Positions 1 through 10,116 of a stretch of DNA of 64,000 nt are shown in pieces. The notes beneath the pieces were generated by a model. It saw nothing but the letters and a program-made list of their open reading frames with translations. It searched no databases and had not been told where the DNA came from. A program made the translations under genes and the position numbers. Every line of letters begins with the position of its first letter. The first letter of the stretch is position 1. The stretch comes from Pantoea sp. Brub (GTDB taxonomy: Bacteria; Pseudomonadota; Gammaproteobacteria; Enterobacterales; Enterobacteriaceae): contig VOQV01000002.1 of NCBI GenBank assembly GCA_016642085.1, positions 22,282 to 86,281 of the forward strand, written 5' to 3'.

Positions 1-193
1 TGTTATTAAAATTTATATTGTAAATATTTGAAATATTATATTTTTATTATGTGCATTTTATTAAGTATTTTAACTTTATTATTCATTGTTCACATTTTGC
101 ATATCAATAACACACTTATTTATGTAGTTAATAGTTTGAATATTTCTAATATAAACAAATATTTAAAATACATCAATGTTTATATACACTTTT

Positions 194-1657
194 TTATAAC
201 AGTGGACTAAAAAAATAAAATATTCGTTCAACAATGCGTTTCCACCATGAACGTTTTAACCAAAGTGCTTGATCTAATAAAATAGAATTAGCAATATATT
301 TTTTTTGTAAATAATACATATTATTGCTAAAATTAGAGTCATCTACAATTAATGTAATTTCAAAATTAAGCCATAAACTTCTCATATCAAGATTAAAAGT
401 GCCTAATAAAGTTAATTGTCTGTCTACTAATATACTCTTTGTATGGAGCAAACCTCCTTTAAATTGATAAATTTTAACTCCTGCTTTTAATAATTCATTA
501 AAAAAAACTCTACTAGCCCATTTTACTAAAAAAGAATCATTATGACGTGGAATAATGATTTTTACATTTACACCACGCAAAGCTGTAGTACAAATTGCAT
601 GCAATAGATCATCACTAGGCACAAAGTAAGGTGTAGTAATAATTAATTGTTTGCGTGCTGAGTATATAGAAGTTAATAGTATTTGATGCATAATGTCTTC
701 TAAAAATTCAGGACCAGAAGCAATTACGTTAACTGCACATTTATTATTGTGTTTATATAAACGCATAAGTTGTGGGTTAATGGTTGGTGGAATATGATTG
801 CCTGTTTCAATTTCCCAATCACAACTAAATATAATACCTATTATAGCTGAGATCGGTCCTTGTATTCTTACCATTAAATCTATCCATTGACCAACTCCAG
901 CACTTTGTTTAAAAAAACGTGGATCAACTAAATTCATGCTACCAATATAAGCAGTATAATTATCAATTAATACTAATTTACGATGTTGCCGCACATCCAT
1001 ACGACGTAAAAATATACCTAATAATTTAACTTTCAATGCTTCTATTATATTAATACCAGCACTACGCATTATTGCTACCCATGGACTACGGAAAAATGAA
1101 GTGCTGCCAGCAGAATCTAACATTAATCTACAATTAACTCCTCTGCGTGATGCTTCTATTAAAGATTCTGCAACTTTATCAGCTAATCCTCCTGGATGCC
1201 AGGTATAGAATATAATTTCTATATTTTGATGTGCATTTTTAATATCATTGATGAGTGATATCATAATTTTATCAGTATTAGAAAGTAATTTTAAATAATT
1301 ACCTTTAATACCAGGAATACCTTGTCTTTGTTTACATAATTGGAACAATGAATATGCAACATTACTATATTCTGCTACAAAAAATTTTTTTAATTGTTTA
1401 AAATCATTAAGATATTTAGCAAGAGTTAGATAAGTAGCATGAACTCTTTTTGTGCGACGCTTACCTAAATATAATTCACCAAATGATAAATAAGCTATAA
1501 TACCTAATATAGGAAAGATATAAATTATTGAAAACCAAGAAATGACTGAATTAATAGATCTGCGTTTCACTATTAATATTCGTAAAACAATTACACTAAT
1601 TAATAACAAATAAATCAATAAAAAAAATAAATTTATAATTTTATAAAAAATAATCAT
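194..1657 (-). CDS. cls: Cardiolipin synthase A
   Basis: Inner-membrane phospholipase-D family enzyme that condenses two phosphatidylglycerols into cardiolipin and glycerol. The 487-residue product matches the E. coli ClsA length (486) and aligns end to end. Two N-terminal hydrophobic segments (about residues 5-60) anchor it. Both HKD catalytic motifs are present: HRKLVLIDN in the middle and HTKSILVD near the C-terminus, each followed by a GS/GTxN element. The C-terminus LFYFFSPLL is identical to that of E. coli. It is the left end of the syntenic block (E. coli cls lies near yciB/yciC and trp; kch, yciI, tonB and yciA, which intervene in E. coli, are gone). No truncation is seen. Confidence 0.97.
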   Translation of the reverse strand: MIIFYKIINLFFLLIYLLLISVIVLRILIVKRRSINSVISWFSIIYIFPILGIIAYLSFGELYLGKRRTKRVHATYLTLAKYLNDFKQLKKFFVAEYSNVAYSLFQLCKQRQGIPGIKGNYLKLLSNTDKIMISLINDIKNAHQNIEIIFYTWHPGGLADKVAESLIEASRRGVNCRLMLDSAGSTSFFRSPWVAIMRSAGINIIEALKVKLLGIFLRRMDVRQHRKLVLIDNYTAYIGSMNLVDPRFFKQSAGVGQWIDLMVRIQGPISAIIGIIFSCDWEIETGNHIPPTINPQLMRLYKHNNKCAVNVIASGPEFLEDIMHQILLTSIYSARKQLIITTPYFVPSDDLLHAICTTALRGVNVKIIIPRHNDSFLVKWASRVFFNELLKAGVKIYQFKGGLLHTKSILVDRQLTLLGTFNLDMRSLWLNFEITLIVDDSNFSNNMYYLQKKYIANSILLDQALWLKRSWWKRIVERIFYFFSPLL

Positions 1658-2079
1658 ATAAAAATATATACCATTTATAAAATAAATTTAATAAGATAAT
1701 ATCAAGATGATATGTATAAAAATATTTAATGAACTCCAATTTAATTATAATTAGTACATATCAATAATAATTAAAAACTTTGTTACTAATATTTATATAA
1801 TTAAAAAATTATTGAATATAAAATATAATTGAATTAGTTATATCGAATCCAATAAACTTAAAATGCATTATATTATATAATTATATGTATTCTTATTACT
1901 AATAAGAATTTTAAAAAATAACTAAACAGTAATTTTATATTAATAATTAATATTTTAAATACGTATTACATGATACTTATCATATATAAAGTATCATGTA
2001 AAAAATTAATGAAATTTATATGAATAGCATACTTTATATTAAATGAGTTAAATTGAAATAATTGTTTTTATATACATAA
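1658..2079. other. Non-coding spacer with a 13-bp perfect stem-loop
   Basis: A 422-bp A/T-rich spacer where E. coli carries tonB, yciA, yciI and kch; no remnant ORF of these is readable. It contains a perfect 13-bp inverted repeat at 1966-1978 and 1989-2001 with a 10-base loop, flanked by an A-run on the plus strand. It lies downstream of yciB and upstream of cls. There is no U-tract after the stem on the minus-strand transcript, so it is not a canonical terminator. Confidence 0.6.
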
Positions 2080-2607
2080 CTAGCAATTATTTTTTTTCCA
2101 AGTATATATTATATTAAATATAACAAACACTAATGTTAAACTAGTTAAACCAAATACTTTAAAATATACCCATAATTCTTCTGATAAATAGGAAGCTACT
2201 AAGGTATTAGTTAATCCACAAAAAAGCAAAAATATTATCCACGATACATTTAATTTTTTCCAAATATTATGAGAAATTTTTAAATTTTTACCTAACATTT
2301 TTTGTATTAACAACCTATCTGAAAAAAAATGATTAAATAACAATACCATAGCAAAAATTATATAAATAAAAGTTATTTTCCATTTTATAAATAAATTACT
2401 ATGAAAATGTATTGTCATTAAAGAAAATACAGTTACTAATGAAAAATTAATCAAATATATTTTTTTTATTTTTTTATCAATTAACCAATTTATAAGCAAC
2501 ACCAAACTACTTGCAAAAATTAAAATTTTAGAAGCAATGAATATATTATATATTTTATAAAAAATAAAAAAAGTAATTAAAGGAAAGATTTCTAAAAATA
2601 ATTTCAT
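2080..2607 (-). CDS. yciB: Inner membrane septation/envelope protein YciB (IspZ family)
   Basis: A 175-residue polytopic membrane protein with about five hydrophobic segments. It is colinear with E. coli YciB (179 aa): it starts MKLFLEIFPLITFF and keeps the FIKWK, MLGK and NFKVFGLT-type blocks (here YFKVFGLTSLTLVF). The E. coli protein is linked to cell-envelope integrity and septation through interactions with elongation and division proteins; the exact activity is unknown. It lies 26 bp after yciC on the same strand, as in E. coli, so the two are probably co-transcribed. Retention in a reduced genome fits an envelope role. Confidence 0.93.
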   Translation of the reverse strand: MKLFLEIFPLITFFIFYKIYNIFIASKILIFASSLVLLINWLIDKKIKKIYLINFSLVTVFSLMTIHFHSNLFIKWKITFIYIIFAMVLLFNHFFSDRLLIQKMLGKNLKISHNIWKKLNVSWIIFLLFCGLTNTLVASYLSEELWVYFKVFGLTSLTLVFVIFNIIYTWKKNNC

Positions 2608-2633
2608 ATTATTTAATTTAAAGTTAACTATAT

Positions 2634-3371
2634 TTAATATAATAGCATATAAAGTCTATACAAATAAACTATTAAAAAAGATGAGATTAAGTTATTTAAA
2701 GTTGTAAATAACAATAATGTAATATATGATGGAATATGAATGGAAATAGTAAAAAATAGTAATAAAATTATTTTTGATATTAATGAAATAATAATTACAG
2801 GTATAATTAATTTAATATTTTTAAAGACTAAGAAATTACTATTAATAAGTGATTTAATAATTCCAGATTTATCATTTACTAAAAATATTGGTGACATTGA
2901 AAATAAAATTGTAAATAAAATACCTGGTATAAATAATATTATAAAACCTAATTGTATTAAAATGTTAGCTAAAAAATTTAGTAAGAACATCTTTGGAAAA
3001 GATAAAATGCATTGATTAATATTATAAAATGATAAAAAATTCTTTTTAGACACAACAACTGGAATTAAATTTAATATTATCGAATACAAAATAGAACAAT
3101 TTATTAATTCAATACTAGTATTTATAATAAAAAAACGTAACATTAAAGATTTATCTTGCATCGACATATTTTTTATTATTTCAAATAATGACGAATCTTT
3201 TAATTGTTGTTTATTAAAAATAATAATTTTTTCACTAATAGGTAAAGCAAATATATAATATAGCAACATAGTTACAACAGATGTTAATAACGATATTATT
3301 ATAAATATTAATATTCTATTCTGAAAAAAATTTTTAGCTTCACGGTATAATAGATTTGCCGTGATAGACAT
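2634..3371 (-). CDS. yciC: UPF0259 inner membrane protein YciC
   Basis: A 245-residue protein with six predicted hydrophobic segments, matching E. coli YciC (247 aa) in length, in the N-terminus MSITA...YR and in the C-terminus YLYRLYML. Its function is not known; in E. coli it neighbours yciB. The ATG follows a Shine-Dalgarno-like GAGGAT. The 2740-3015 plus-strand reading is only its antisense shadow. Confidence 0.9.
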   Translation of the reverse strand: MSITANLLYREAKNFFQNRILIFIIISLLTSVVTMLLYYIFALPISEKIIIFNKQQLKDSSLFEIIKNMSMQDKSLMLRFFIINTSIELINCSILYSIILNLIPVVVSKKNFLSFYNINQCILSFPKMFLLNFLANILIQLGFIILFIPGILFTILFSMSPIFLVNDKSGIIKSLINSNFLVFKNIKLIIPVIIISLISKIILLLFFTISIHIPSYITLLLFTTLNNLISSFLIVYLYRLYMLLY

Positions 3372-3560
3372 ATCAAATCCTCATGAAAGTATTCATACCT
3401 AATATAACATATTTATTAAATGAGATATCAATTATATTTAAATTGCTCTGTAATTATAGATATTTGATTGATAAATTAAACAATCAAAATAATTTGTAAT
3501 TTTAAAAATTACAAGTTCATACTAGCATATAAATACTATTAAAATAAATAAAAAATTAAA

Positions 3561-4367
3561 TTAATAATAAGTAGCAGTCTTAAAAAGACTGACAATTTTT
3601 TTAACTTTATCTAACATTGTAGAAGGATATTTATGATCATTTTCAATTATTTTAATAATTGCTGAACCAGAAATTACTCCCATAATACCAGATTTAATAA
3701 TTTTTTTTATTTGATTAATATTATAAATACCAAAACCTTGTATTAATGGAGGTGCTTGATATTCACGTAATTTTGATAAAATATATGATGAAGGCAAATA
3801 AGAATATTGTTCAGTTCCCGTGACACCAGGTCTAGATACTAAATAAGTATATCCATGAGTATTAGAAGAAATTTTATATATGACATTATTAGTAGCATTT
3901 GGAGGACAAATAAAAATTGGTGCTATATTTTTTTTTATTGCTATTTGAATAAAAGGTTTAGCTTCTTCGATTGGCAAGTCAGGAATCAAAACTGAATCAA
4001 TCTTAGCATTAGCGCAATTATTATAAAAAGCATTAATTCCATTAGAATAAACTATATTAGAATAAGTTAATAAACCTATTGGTAAATGAGGATATTTACA
4101 ACGCAATTGATTTATTATATCAAAACATTTATTAACAGTAATTCCAGCATTAAATGCACGGATATTAGATTTTTGAATGACTATTCCATCAGCTACTGGG
4201 TCAGAAAAAGGAATACCTAATTCTAATGCATCCGCTCCTCCTTCAACTAACATATCGATTAATTTAATTGATAACTTTATAGATGGATCGCCTAAAACAA
4301 TAAATGGAAAAAATGCACCTTCTTTATTCTTTTTTAAATTTGTAAAAAGTTTTTCATAACGTTCCAC
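3561..4367 (-). CDS. trpA: Tryptophan synthase alpha chain
   Basis: Cleaves indole-3-glycerol phosphate to indole and glyceraldehyde-3-phosphate and channels indole to TrpB. The 268-residue TIM barrel has E. coli length. The catalytic Glu and Asp are in ALELGIPFSDPVADG, and the phosphate-binding loop is GxAI near the C-terminus (VISGSAI). The start is a GTG at 4367 giving MERYEKLF, exactly the E. coli N-terminus, with an AAGGA ribosome site upstream. Last gene of the trp operon, 13 bp after trpB. Confidence 0.97.
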   Translation of the reverse strand: MERYEKLFTNLKKNKEGAFFPFIVLGDPSIKLSIKLIDMLVEGGADALELGIPFSDPVADGIVIQKSNIRAFNAGITVNKCFDIINQLRCKYPHLPIGLLTYSNIVYSNGINAFYNNCANAKIDSVLIPDLPIEEAKPFIQIAIKKNIAPIFICPPNATNNVIYKISSNTHGYTYLVSRPGVTGTEQYSYLPSSYILSKLREYQAPPLIQGFGIYNINQIKKIIKSGIMGVISGSAIIKIIENDHKYPSTMLDKVKKIVSLFKTATYY

Positions 4368-4380
4368 TATATTTCCTTAA

Positions 4381-5553
4381 TTATTTTAAGTAGTTATTAA
4401 CAATAAAAATATCTTTATCTCCTCTACCAGAAATATTGACTATTATAATTTGTTTTTTATTTGGATTATTTTTAATTAATTTTAAGGCATAGGCTAAAGC
4501 ATGTGCAGATTCTAAAGCAGGAATTATTCCTTCATAAAAACTTAATTGTTTGAATGCTTCTATAGCTTCTGTATCATTAATTGAAACATAATTTGCACGA
4601 CCAATACTATTTAAATATGCATGTTCTGGACCTACAGAAGGAAAGTCTAAACCAGCAGAAATAGAGTATGATTCTTTTATTTGTCCTTCTTCTGTTTGCA
4701 TTATCGGTGCTTTCATACCAAAATAAATACCCAACTTACCATGTTTTAATGGTGCACCATGTTTACCAGTTTTAATACCTAATCCAGCAGGTTCAACACC
4801 AATAAGTTTGACTTTATTATGAATAAAATGTGAAAATATACCAATAGCATTAGATCCTCCACCTATACATGCAATGATATAATCTGGTAAACAACCTTCT
4901 TTTTCTAGGATTTGTTTTTTTGTTTCTTCACCAATTATACTCTGAAATTCACGTACTATAGTTGGATAAGGATGAGGACCAGCAGCAGTACCCAACATAT
5001 AATGTGTATTTTCATAATCGTTAGCCCATGCACGTAAAGCTTCATTACAGGCATCTTTTAATGTTGATGAACCACTTTGAACTGGAATTATTTCGGCACC
5101 CATTAAACGCATACGAATTACATTAGAAGATTGACGTTTTATATCTTTCGCGCCCATATAAATACGACATTTCATATTAAATAGTGCACAAACCAATGAT
5201 ACAGCTACACCATGTTGACCAGCGCCAGTTTCTGCAATAATTTTATTTTTTTTCATCTTTTTAGCTAATAAAGCTTGTCCTAACACTTGATTAATTTTAT
5301 GTGCACCTCCATGCAGTAAATCTTCACGTTTGAGATAAAGAAGCGTATTCGTTCCTTTTGTAAGATTATTACATAATGTTAATGGAGTTGGACGTCCGGC
5401 ATAATTTTGTAATAATGAAATAAATTTATATCGGAATTTATCATCATTTTGTATATCTACAAATGCTTTTTCAAGTTGTAAAAGAGCTGGCATTAATATT
5501 TGTGGTAAATACATACCTCCATATTTTCCAAAATAAGGATTTAATAATGTCAT
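4381..5553 (-). CDS. trpB: Tryptophan synthase beta chain
   Basis: PLP enzyme that joins indole and serine to make tryptophan, forming the alpha2beta2 complex with TrpA. The 390-residue product has the PLP-lysine motif [12 protein letters not shown], the catalytic Glu block [10 protein letters not shown], the phosphate-binding [10 protein letters not shown] and the serine-binding end [10 protein letters not shown] clear AAGGA precedes the ATG. Fully intact, in operon order between trpCF and trpA. Confidence 0.98.
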   Translation of the reverse strand: MTLLNPYFGKYGGMYLPQILMPALLQLEKAFVDIQNDDKFRYKFISLLQNYAGRPTPLTLCNNLTKGTNTLLYLKREDLLHGGAHKINQVLGQALLAKKMKKNKIIAETGAGQHGVAVSLVCALFNMKCRIYMGAKDIKRQSSNVIRMRLMGAEIIPVQSGSSTLKDACNEALRAWANDYENTHYMLGTAAGPHPYPTIVREFQSIIGEETKKQILEKEGCLPDYIIACIGGGSNAIGIFSHFIHNKVKLIGVEPAGLGIKTGKHGAPLKHGKLGIYFGMKAPIMQTEEGQIKESYSISAGLDFPSVGPEHAYLNSIGRANYVSINDTEAIEAFKQLSFYEGIIPALESAHALAYALKLIKNNPNKKQIIIVNISGRGDKDIFIVNNYLK

Positions 5554-5600
5554 TTCACACTTCCTTTGATAAAAATATCATTTGTATCATATAATTAATG

Positions 5601-6965
5601 TTAACAATTACGTAGTATATGAAAAATAGTTTTAATCTTATTATCATCTTTAATACCAGGATTAATTTCAATTCCTGAATTTAAATCAAGTCCGGAAAAA
5701 CCTAACTTAGCAGCTAAAGCACAATTATTGATATTTAATCCACCTGCTATAATTGCATTACTTAATGATTGTTCATTTTTTAATAAATTCCAATCAAAAC
5801 TTTGTCCTGATCCACCACATTTATAATCATATACATATAAATCAATATTTAAATAATTTCTTTTAGGTATTTTATTCGTTATCTGTAATGCTTTCCAAAT
5901 TTTTATTTTTGATGGTAATTTTTTTCTCAACTCATTGATAAATAATTGATTTTCATCCCCATGTAATTGAACAGCTGATAACTTAAGTTTTACTGCAGTG
6001 TCTATAATTTCATTAATTTTAGCATTTTGATAAATACCTACATATTTCAATTTTACACCAATCATTATTTTTCTGGCTTGTATAATATTAACTTTTCTAG
6101 GTGATTTATCTATAAAAATCAACCCTCCAAAAATAGCACCAGCTTCATATGCTATGTGAGCATCTTGTGATCTAGTTATTCCACAAATTTTATTATTACC
6201 AAATAATATTTTTTTAGTAGCAAGATGCAGATCATTTTCTTTCATTAATGCAGATCCAATTAAAAACCCATTAACTAAATGATTTAACATGCGAATATCT
6301 GAATATTTACTAATACCAGATTCACTAATAACTATTTCATCTTTTAAAAGATATGAAGTTAATTTTTTAGTATGATTAAGGTCAACAGATAAATCCTCAA
6401 AATTGCGATTATTAATACCTATTACTTGAGCTTTAAGAGAAATAGCACGTTTTATTTCTTCTTCATTACTAACTTCTGTTAAGATACCCATCTGTAATTT
6501 TTTTGCAAGTGCTGAAAGTTCAAGATATTTTTTATCATCTAAAACTGATAACATTAATAAAATCGCATCAGCACAATAATGACGGGCTAGATATATTTGA
6601 TAAGAATCAATTATAAAATCTTTACATAAAATTGGTTGTTTAACTACAGAACTAATGATTGAAAGAAAATAAAAATCACCTTGAAAATATTTTTCATCTG
6701 TTAACACTGAAATAACAGATGCATACTTTCTATAAATATTGGCTATCTGTAAGAGATTGAAATTTTTACTAATTAAACCTTTAGAAGGAGAAGCTTTTTT
6801 ACATTCTAAAATAAATTTAGTATCTTTCCCTTTTAAAGATTTATAAAAATCACGATTAGATAGTTGAATTTTTTTTTCAAAACTAATTAATGGTTGCATT
6901 TTTTTACGTGTTGAGATCCAATCAATTTTATCTTTAATAATTTTATTTAAAACAGTATCTTGCAT
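5601..6965 (-). CDS. trpCF: Bifunctional indole-3-glycerol-phosphate synthase / PRA isomerase
   Basis: A fused two-barrel enzyme as in E. coli TrpC (453 aa; 454 here). Residues about 1-255 are the IGPS domain (FILECKKASPSKG, ISESGI, NGFLIGSAL). Residues about 260-454 are the isomerase (TrpF) domain (CGITRSQDA with the catalytic Cys, VQLHGDE, the Asp before CGGSGQSFDW). It converts PRA to CdRP and then to indole-3-glycerol phosphate. It begins 2 bp after the trpD stop, which implies translational coupling. Confidence 0.97.
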   Translation of the reverse strand: MQDTVLNKIIKDKIDWISTRKKMQPLISFEKKIQLSNRDFYKSLKGKDTKFILECKKASPSKGLISKNFNLLQIANIYRKYASVISVLTDEKYFQGDFYFLSIISSVVKQPILCKDFIIDSYQIYLARHYCADAILLMLSVLDDKKYLELSALAKKLQMGILTEVSNEEEIKRAISLKAQVIGINNRNFEDLSVDLNHTKKLTSYLLKDEIVISESGISKYSDIRMLNHLVNGFLIGSALMKENDLHLATKKILFGNNKICGITRSQDAHIAYEAGAIFGGLIFIDKSPRKVNIIQARKIMIGVKLKYVGIYQNAKINEIIDTAVKLKLSAVQLHGDENQLFINELRKKLPSKIKIWKALQITNKIPKRNYLNIDLYVYDYKCGGSGQSFDWNLLKNEQSLSNAIIAGGLNINNCALAAKLGFSGLDLNSGIEINPGIKDDNKIKTIFHILRNC

Positions 6966-6967
6966 AT

Positions 6968-7960
6968 TTATTTGTTTCCTGATAAAGCTAATACTAATTC
7001 ATATGCTTGTCCACTACGAATTTTAGTAAGAGCAAAATGTGCATTTTCACGTAAATCTTCATTGCCAAAAATTTTTAAAAGCATAGCTACATTTATAGCA
7101 ATAGTTTCTTCATATACTTGTTTCCCCTTGCCTTGAAGTAATTCAATGACAAGTTTATAATTATTTTGAATGCTCATATTGGATAATATTTTTTTTGAAT
7201 AAAATCCAAAACTTTCAGCAGTTAATTGGTAACAATGAATTTCTCCTTTACATAATTCAGCTACGTAAGTATTAGAATTTAATGATATTTCATCTATACC
7301 ATCTCCATGTACTACTGCTGCACGATGATAACCTAAAGTTTTTAATATTTTAGCAATTGGCAATACAAGTTTTGGAGTATATACACCAATTAAAGCTAGT
7401 TTTGGTCTTGCTGGATTAAGTAATGGTCCTAAAATATTAAAAATTGTACGAGTTTGTAATTGTTTACGTACCAACATAGTATTACTAAATCCAGTATGAT
7501 ATTTTGATGCTAATAAAAAACAAATATTTAAATCGTCTAACATCTTTCTAGATAGTTCTGCTGATATATCTAAATTAATTTTTAATTCTTCTAACAAATT
7601 AGATGAACCAAATTTATTAGATATCCCTTTATTACCATGCTTTACAATTTTTAATCCACAAATTGCAGCAACAATAGCACTAATTGTAGAAACATTAATA
7701 TACTTTTTTTCACTTCCACCTGTGCCAACTATATCAGCAAAATCATAATATGGACGTGGAAAGCTTTTAGCATTTTCTAATAATGCAGTTAATGCACCAA
7801 GAATTTCTTTTGATTTTTCTCCTCTAACTTTCATAGCTATTAAAACAGCTGATAATTGTATTGTATTTAGCTGACCTTTAATAATGCTATGAAATAATTG
7901 ATAACTCTCCAATTGATTTAATATCTTTCCTTTATAAACCTTTTCTAAAATATTATTCAT
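6968..7960 (-). CDS. trpD: Anthranilate phosphoribosyltransferase
   Basis: Transfers phosphoribose from PRPP to anthranilate. The 330-residue stand-alone enzyme corresponds to the C-terminal two thirds of E. coli TrpGD. Visible motifs are KHGNKG, the Mg-binding DE pair in GDGIDEISL and NILGPLLNPA. Two usually conserved positions differ: GTGGD is GTGGS (SEKKYINVST follows), and SSDLL is SSNLL. The rest aligns with E. coli without gaps, so activity is likely but the PRPP/Mg loop is unusual. It lies 9 bp after trpG. Confidence 0.95.
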   Translation of the reverse strand: MNNILEKVYKGKILNQLESYQLFHSIIKGQLNTIQLSAVLIAMKVRGEKSKEILGALTALLENAKSFPRPYYDFADIVGTGGSEKKYINVSTISAIVAAICGLKIVKHGNKGISNKFGSSNLLEELKINLDISAELSRKMLDDLNICFLLASKYHTGFSNTMLVRKQLQTRTIFNILGPLLNPARPKLALIGVYTPKLVLPIAKILKTLGYHRAAVVHGDGIDEISLNSNTYVAELCKGEIHCYQLTAESFGFYSKKILSNMSIQNNYKLVIELLQGKGKQVYEETIAINVAMLLKIFGNEDLRENAHFALTKIRSGQAYELVLALSGNK

Positions 7961-7969
7961 AATAAAATA

Positions 7970-8554
7970 TTATATATTGTGTTTTACCCAAGATAGAGTT
8001 TGTTGTATTAATAGTGAACCATGAGTAGTTAATATGGATTCAGGATGAAATTGAAATCCACAAATATTATCCTTGTTATTACGTATAGCCATGATCATAT
8101 TATTATAATAAGCGTTAATAATTAATTCACTTGGTATATCTTTACCAATTAAAGAATGATATCGTGCAACTGATAAAGGATTAGTTAATCCTTTAAACAT
8201 ATATTTATTATCATGATGAATAAATGATGATTTACCATGCAAGATTTCTTTAGCTAAAGAAATTTTTCCACCATAAGATTCTATAATGGCTTGATGACCA
8301 AGACAAATACCTATAATTGGCATATATCCACGAGATATATTTATTAATTCTGGCATACAGCCAGCATTTTTTGGTATACCTGGACCAGGAGATAATATAA
8401 GAATCGGATTATCTAAATATTCAATTTTTTTTATAATTAAATTGATAGGTATAGTATTACGATAAATAAAAACTTTATGATTTAAACAATGTAATTGATC
8501 AATTAAATTATAACTAAAAGAATCAAGATTATCTAATAATACAATATTTGACAT
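7970..8554 (-). CDS. trpG: Anthranilate synthase glutamine amidotransferase subunit
   Basis: Class I amidotransferase that hydrolyses glutamine and supplies ammonia to TrpE. The 194-residue product has the nucleophile Cys in GICLGHQAI, the oxyanion loop LSPGPGIP and the His/Glu pair in FHPESI. It is a separate gene, not fused to TrpD as in E. coli. Its ATG overlaps the trpE stop by one base (TAATG arrangement), a sign of tight translational coupling to TrpE. Confidence 0.97.
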   Translation of the reverse strand: MSNIVLLDNLDSFSYNLIDQLHCLNHKVFIYRNTIPINLIIKKIEYLDNPILILSPGPGIPKNAGCMPELINISRGYMPIIGICLGHQAIIESYGGKISLAKEILHGKSSFIHHDNKYMFKGLTNPLSVARYHSLIGKDIPSELIINAYYNNMIMAIRNNKDNICGFQFHPESILTTHGSLLIQQTLSWVKHNI

Positions 8555-10116
8555 TAAAAAATATCTTTACAATTATGTGCAATCGCAATAGCTTTTAAAA
8601 CAGCTCTAGCTTTATTTCTGCTTTCATCAGCTTCAGATTGGGGATCAGAATCTAATACTATACCAGCACCAGATTGTACTGTAGCAATACCTTTTTCTAT
8701 ATATGCAGATCTAATAACAATACATGTATCCATGTCTCCATGTGCAGTTAAGTATCCAATGGCTCCACCATAACTACCTCTTTTAGTTCCTTCTGATGCT
8801 GCAATTAATTGCATGGCACGTATTTTTGGAGCTCCAGTGACTGTGCCCATATTCATGCATGCTCTATATGCATGCAAAACATCTAGATCATTTCTTAATA
8901 TTCCAATTACACGTGATACTAAATGCATTACAAAAGAATAACGATCTACTTTAATTAAATCAGTTACGTATCGAGTGCCAGGGATACAAATTCGTGCTAA
9001 ATCATTACGAGCTAAATCTACTAGCATTATATGTTCTGCTAATTCTTTGTGATTAGTGCGCATCTCTAATTCAATACGAGTGTCTAGATCTAAATCTAAC
9101 GAACCATCTATTTTATAACCTCTAGGTCTAGTACCTGCTATGGGGTATATTTCAATTTGACATGAATTGGAATTGTATTTAAGAAAACTTTCTGGTGATG
9201 CACCAAATAACGAAAAGTTATAGTCTTGCATAAAAAACATATAAGGACTTAAATTATTAATTTTTAATATATTATACGCAGATAATGGACATGGACATGG
9301 TAAAAAAAATCTACGAGATGGTACTATTTGAAAAATTTCTCCTAATAAAATTTTGTTTTTCATTTGAATAATTATATTACAATATTCTTCATCGCTTTGA
9401 TTAATCACTAATTTCATATTTTTTATAGTTTTATTTGGCAATAAAAAATTTTTTTTAGTAATTTGGTATTGTAATTGTTTAATACGATTTTCCAGTCTTT
9501 TAACTTCATTATTTGATGAACAAAATATACTACCATATAAGAATGCTTTTTTTTCTTGATGATCAAATTTTAATAACACTTCAGATAAATAAAAACAATA
9601 ATCTGGACAGCATTGTTTACTTGTTAATTTAGGTATATCTTCAAAATTTGAAATTAAATCATAAGAAAACAAACCTCCTATTAAAAAAGATTCCTTGTTA
9701 TTTATAGGAACATTAAATAATTGCAACATTAATCTCAATACGTCAAAAATTGATAATGATTTTAGACGGTTATCTTCATCTTGTACTTTTAAAGAAATGG
9801 GAAAAGTTAATTTGCGTTTATTAGTACTAATCTCATTTTGTATAATACTAGGCAATATTTTATCTAGTAATGATAATATTTTTAAACCATTAACTGATAA
9901 AGCTTTTACAAAAACATTTCTATCCAATGCAGTAATATGTACTGCACTATCTATAATAAGTAAACTTTTTAAATTTTTTTTATTATTAATATCAGCAGAT
10001 TCAAGTAATAATGTTGCTGGTTTTGCGTTACATAAACGGTAAAATATTAAAGTAGGATTCGAGCAATATTTTACTTCTCTAGTAATTAATTTAATCATCG
10101 GTTTGGTATGTATCAT
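8554..10116 (-). CDS. trpE: Anthranilate synthase component I
   Basis: Converts chorismate plus ammonia to anthranilate, the committed step of tryptophan synthesis. The 520 residues match E. coli TrpE over the whole length. The N-terminal LLLESADI element, which forms part of the tryptophan feedback site in the family, is preserved, so the enzyme is probably still feedback-sensitive. Catalytic blocks: PSPYMFF equivalent (LSPYMFFMQD), IAGTRPRG, ELEMRT, DLARNDLAR, GAPKIRAM and the C-terminal QSGAGIVLDS. First gene of the operon. No Trp-rich leader peptide or attenuator is readable upstream. Confidence 0.98.
   Translation of the reverse strand: MIHTKPMIKLITREVKYCSNPTLIFYRLCNAKPATLLLESADINNKKNLKSLLIIDSAVHITALDRNVFVKALSVNGLKILSLLDKILPSIIQNEISTNKRKLTFPISLKVQDEDNRLKSLSIFDVLRLMLQLFNVPINNKESFLIGGLFSYDLISNFEDIPKLTSKQCCPDYCFYLSEVLLKFDHQEKKAFLYGSIFCSSNNEVKRLENRIKQLQYQITKKNFLLPNKTIKNMKLVINQSDEEYCNIIIQMKNKILLGEIFQIVPSRRFFLPCPCPLSAYNILKINNLSPYMFFMQDYNFSLFGASPESFLKYNSNSCQIEIYPIAGTRPRGYKIDGSLDLDLDTRIELEMRTNHKELAEHIMLVDLARNDLARICIPGTRYVTDLIKVDRYSFVMHLVSRVIGILRNDLDVLHAYRACMNMGTVTGAPKIRAMQLIAASEGTKRGSYGGAIGYLTAHGDMDTCIVIRSAYIEKGIATVQSGAGIVLDSDPQSEADESRNKARAVLKAIAIAHNCKDIF

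Noticed and set aside
28..210. 60-residue plus-strand ORF at the left edge
   Set aside because: Starts with TTG, has no ribosome site and no recognisable similarity, and overlaps the cls 3' end; hydrophobic ORFs arise easily in AT-rich DNA.
2740..3015. 91-residue plus-strand ORF
   Set aside because: Fully antisense to yciC, which aligns with its family over its whole length.
9695..10042. 115-residue plus-strand ORF
   Set aside because: Antisense shadow of trpE; no family resemblance.
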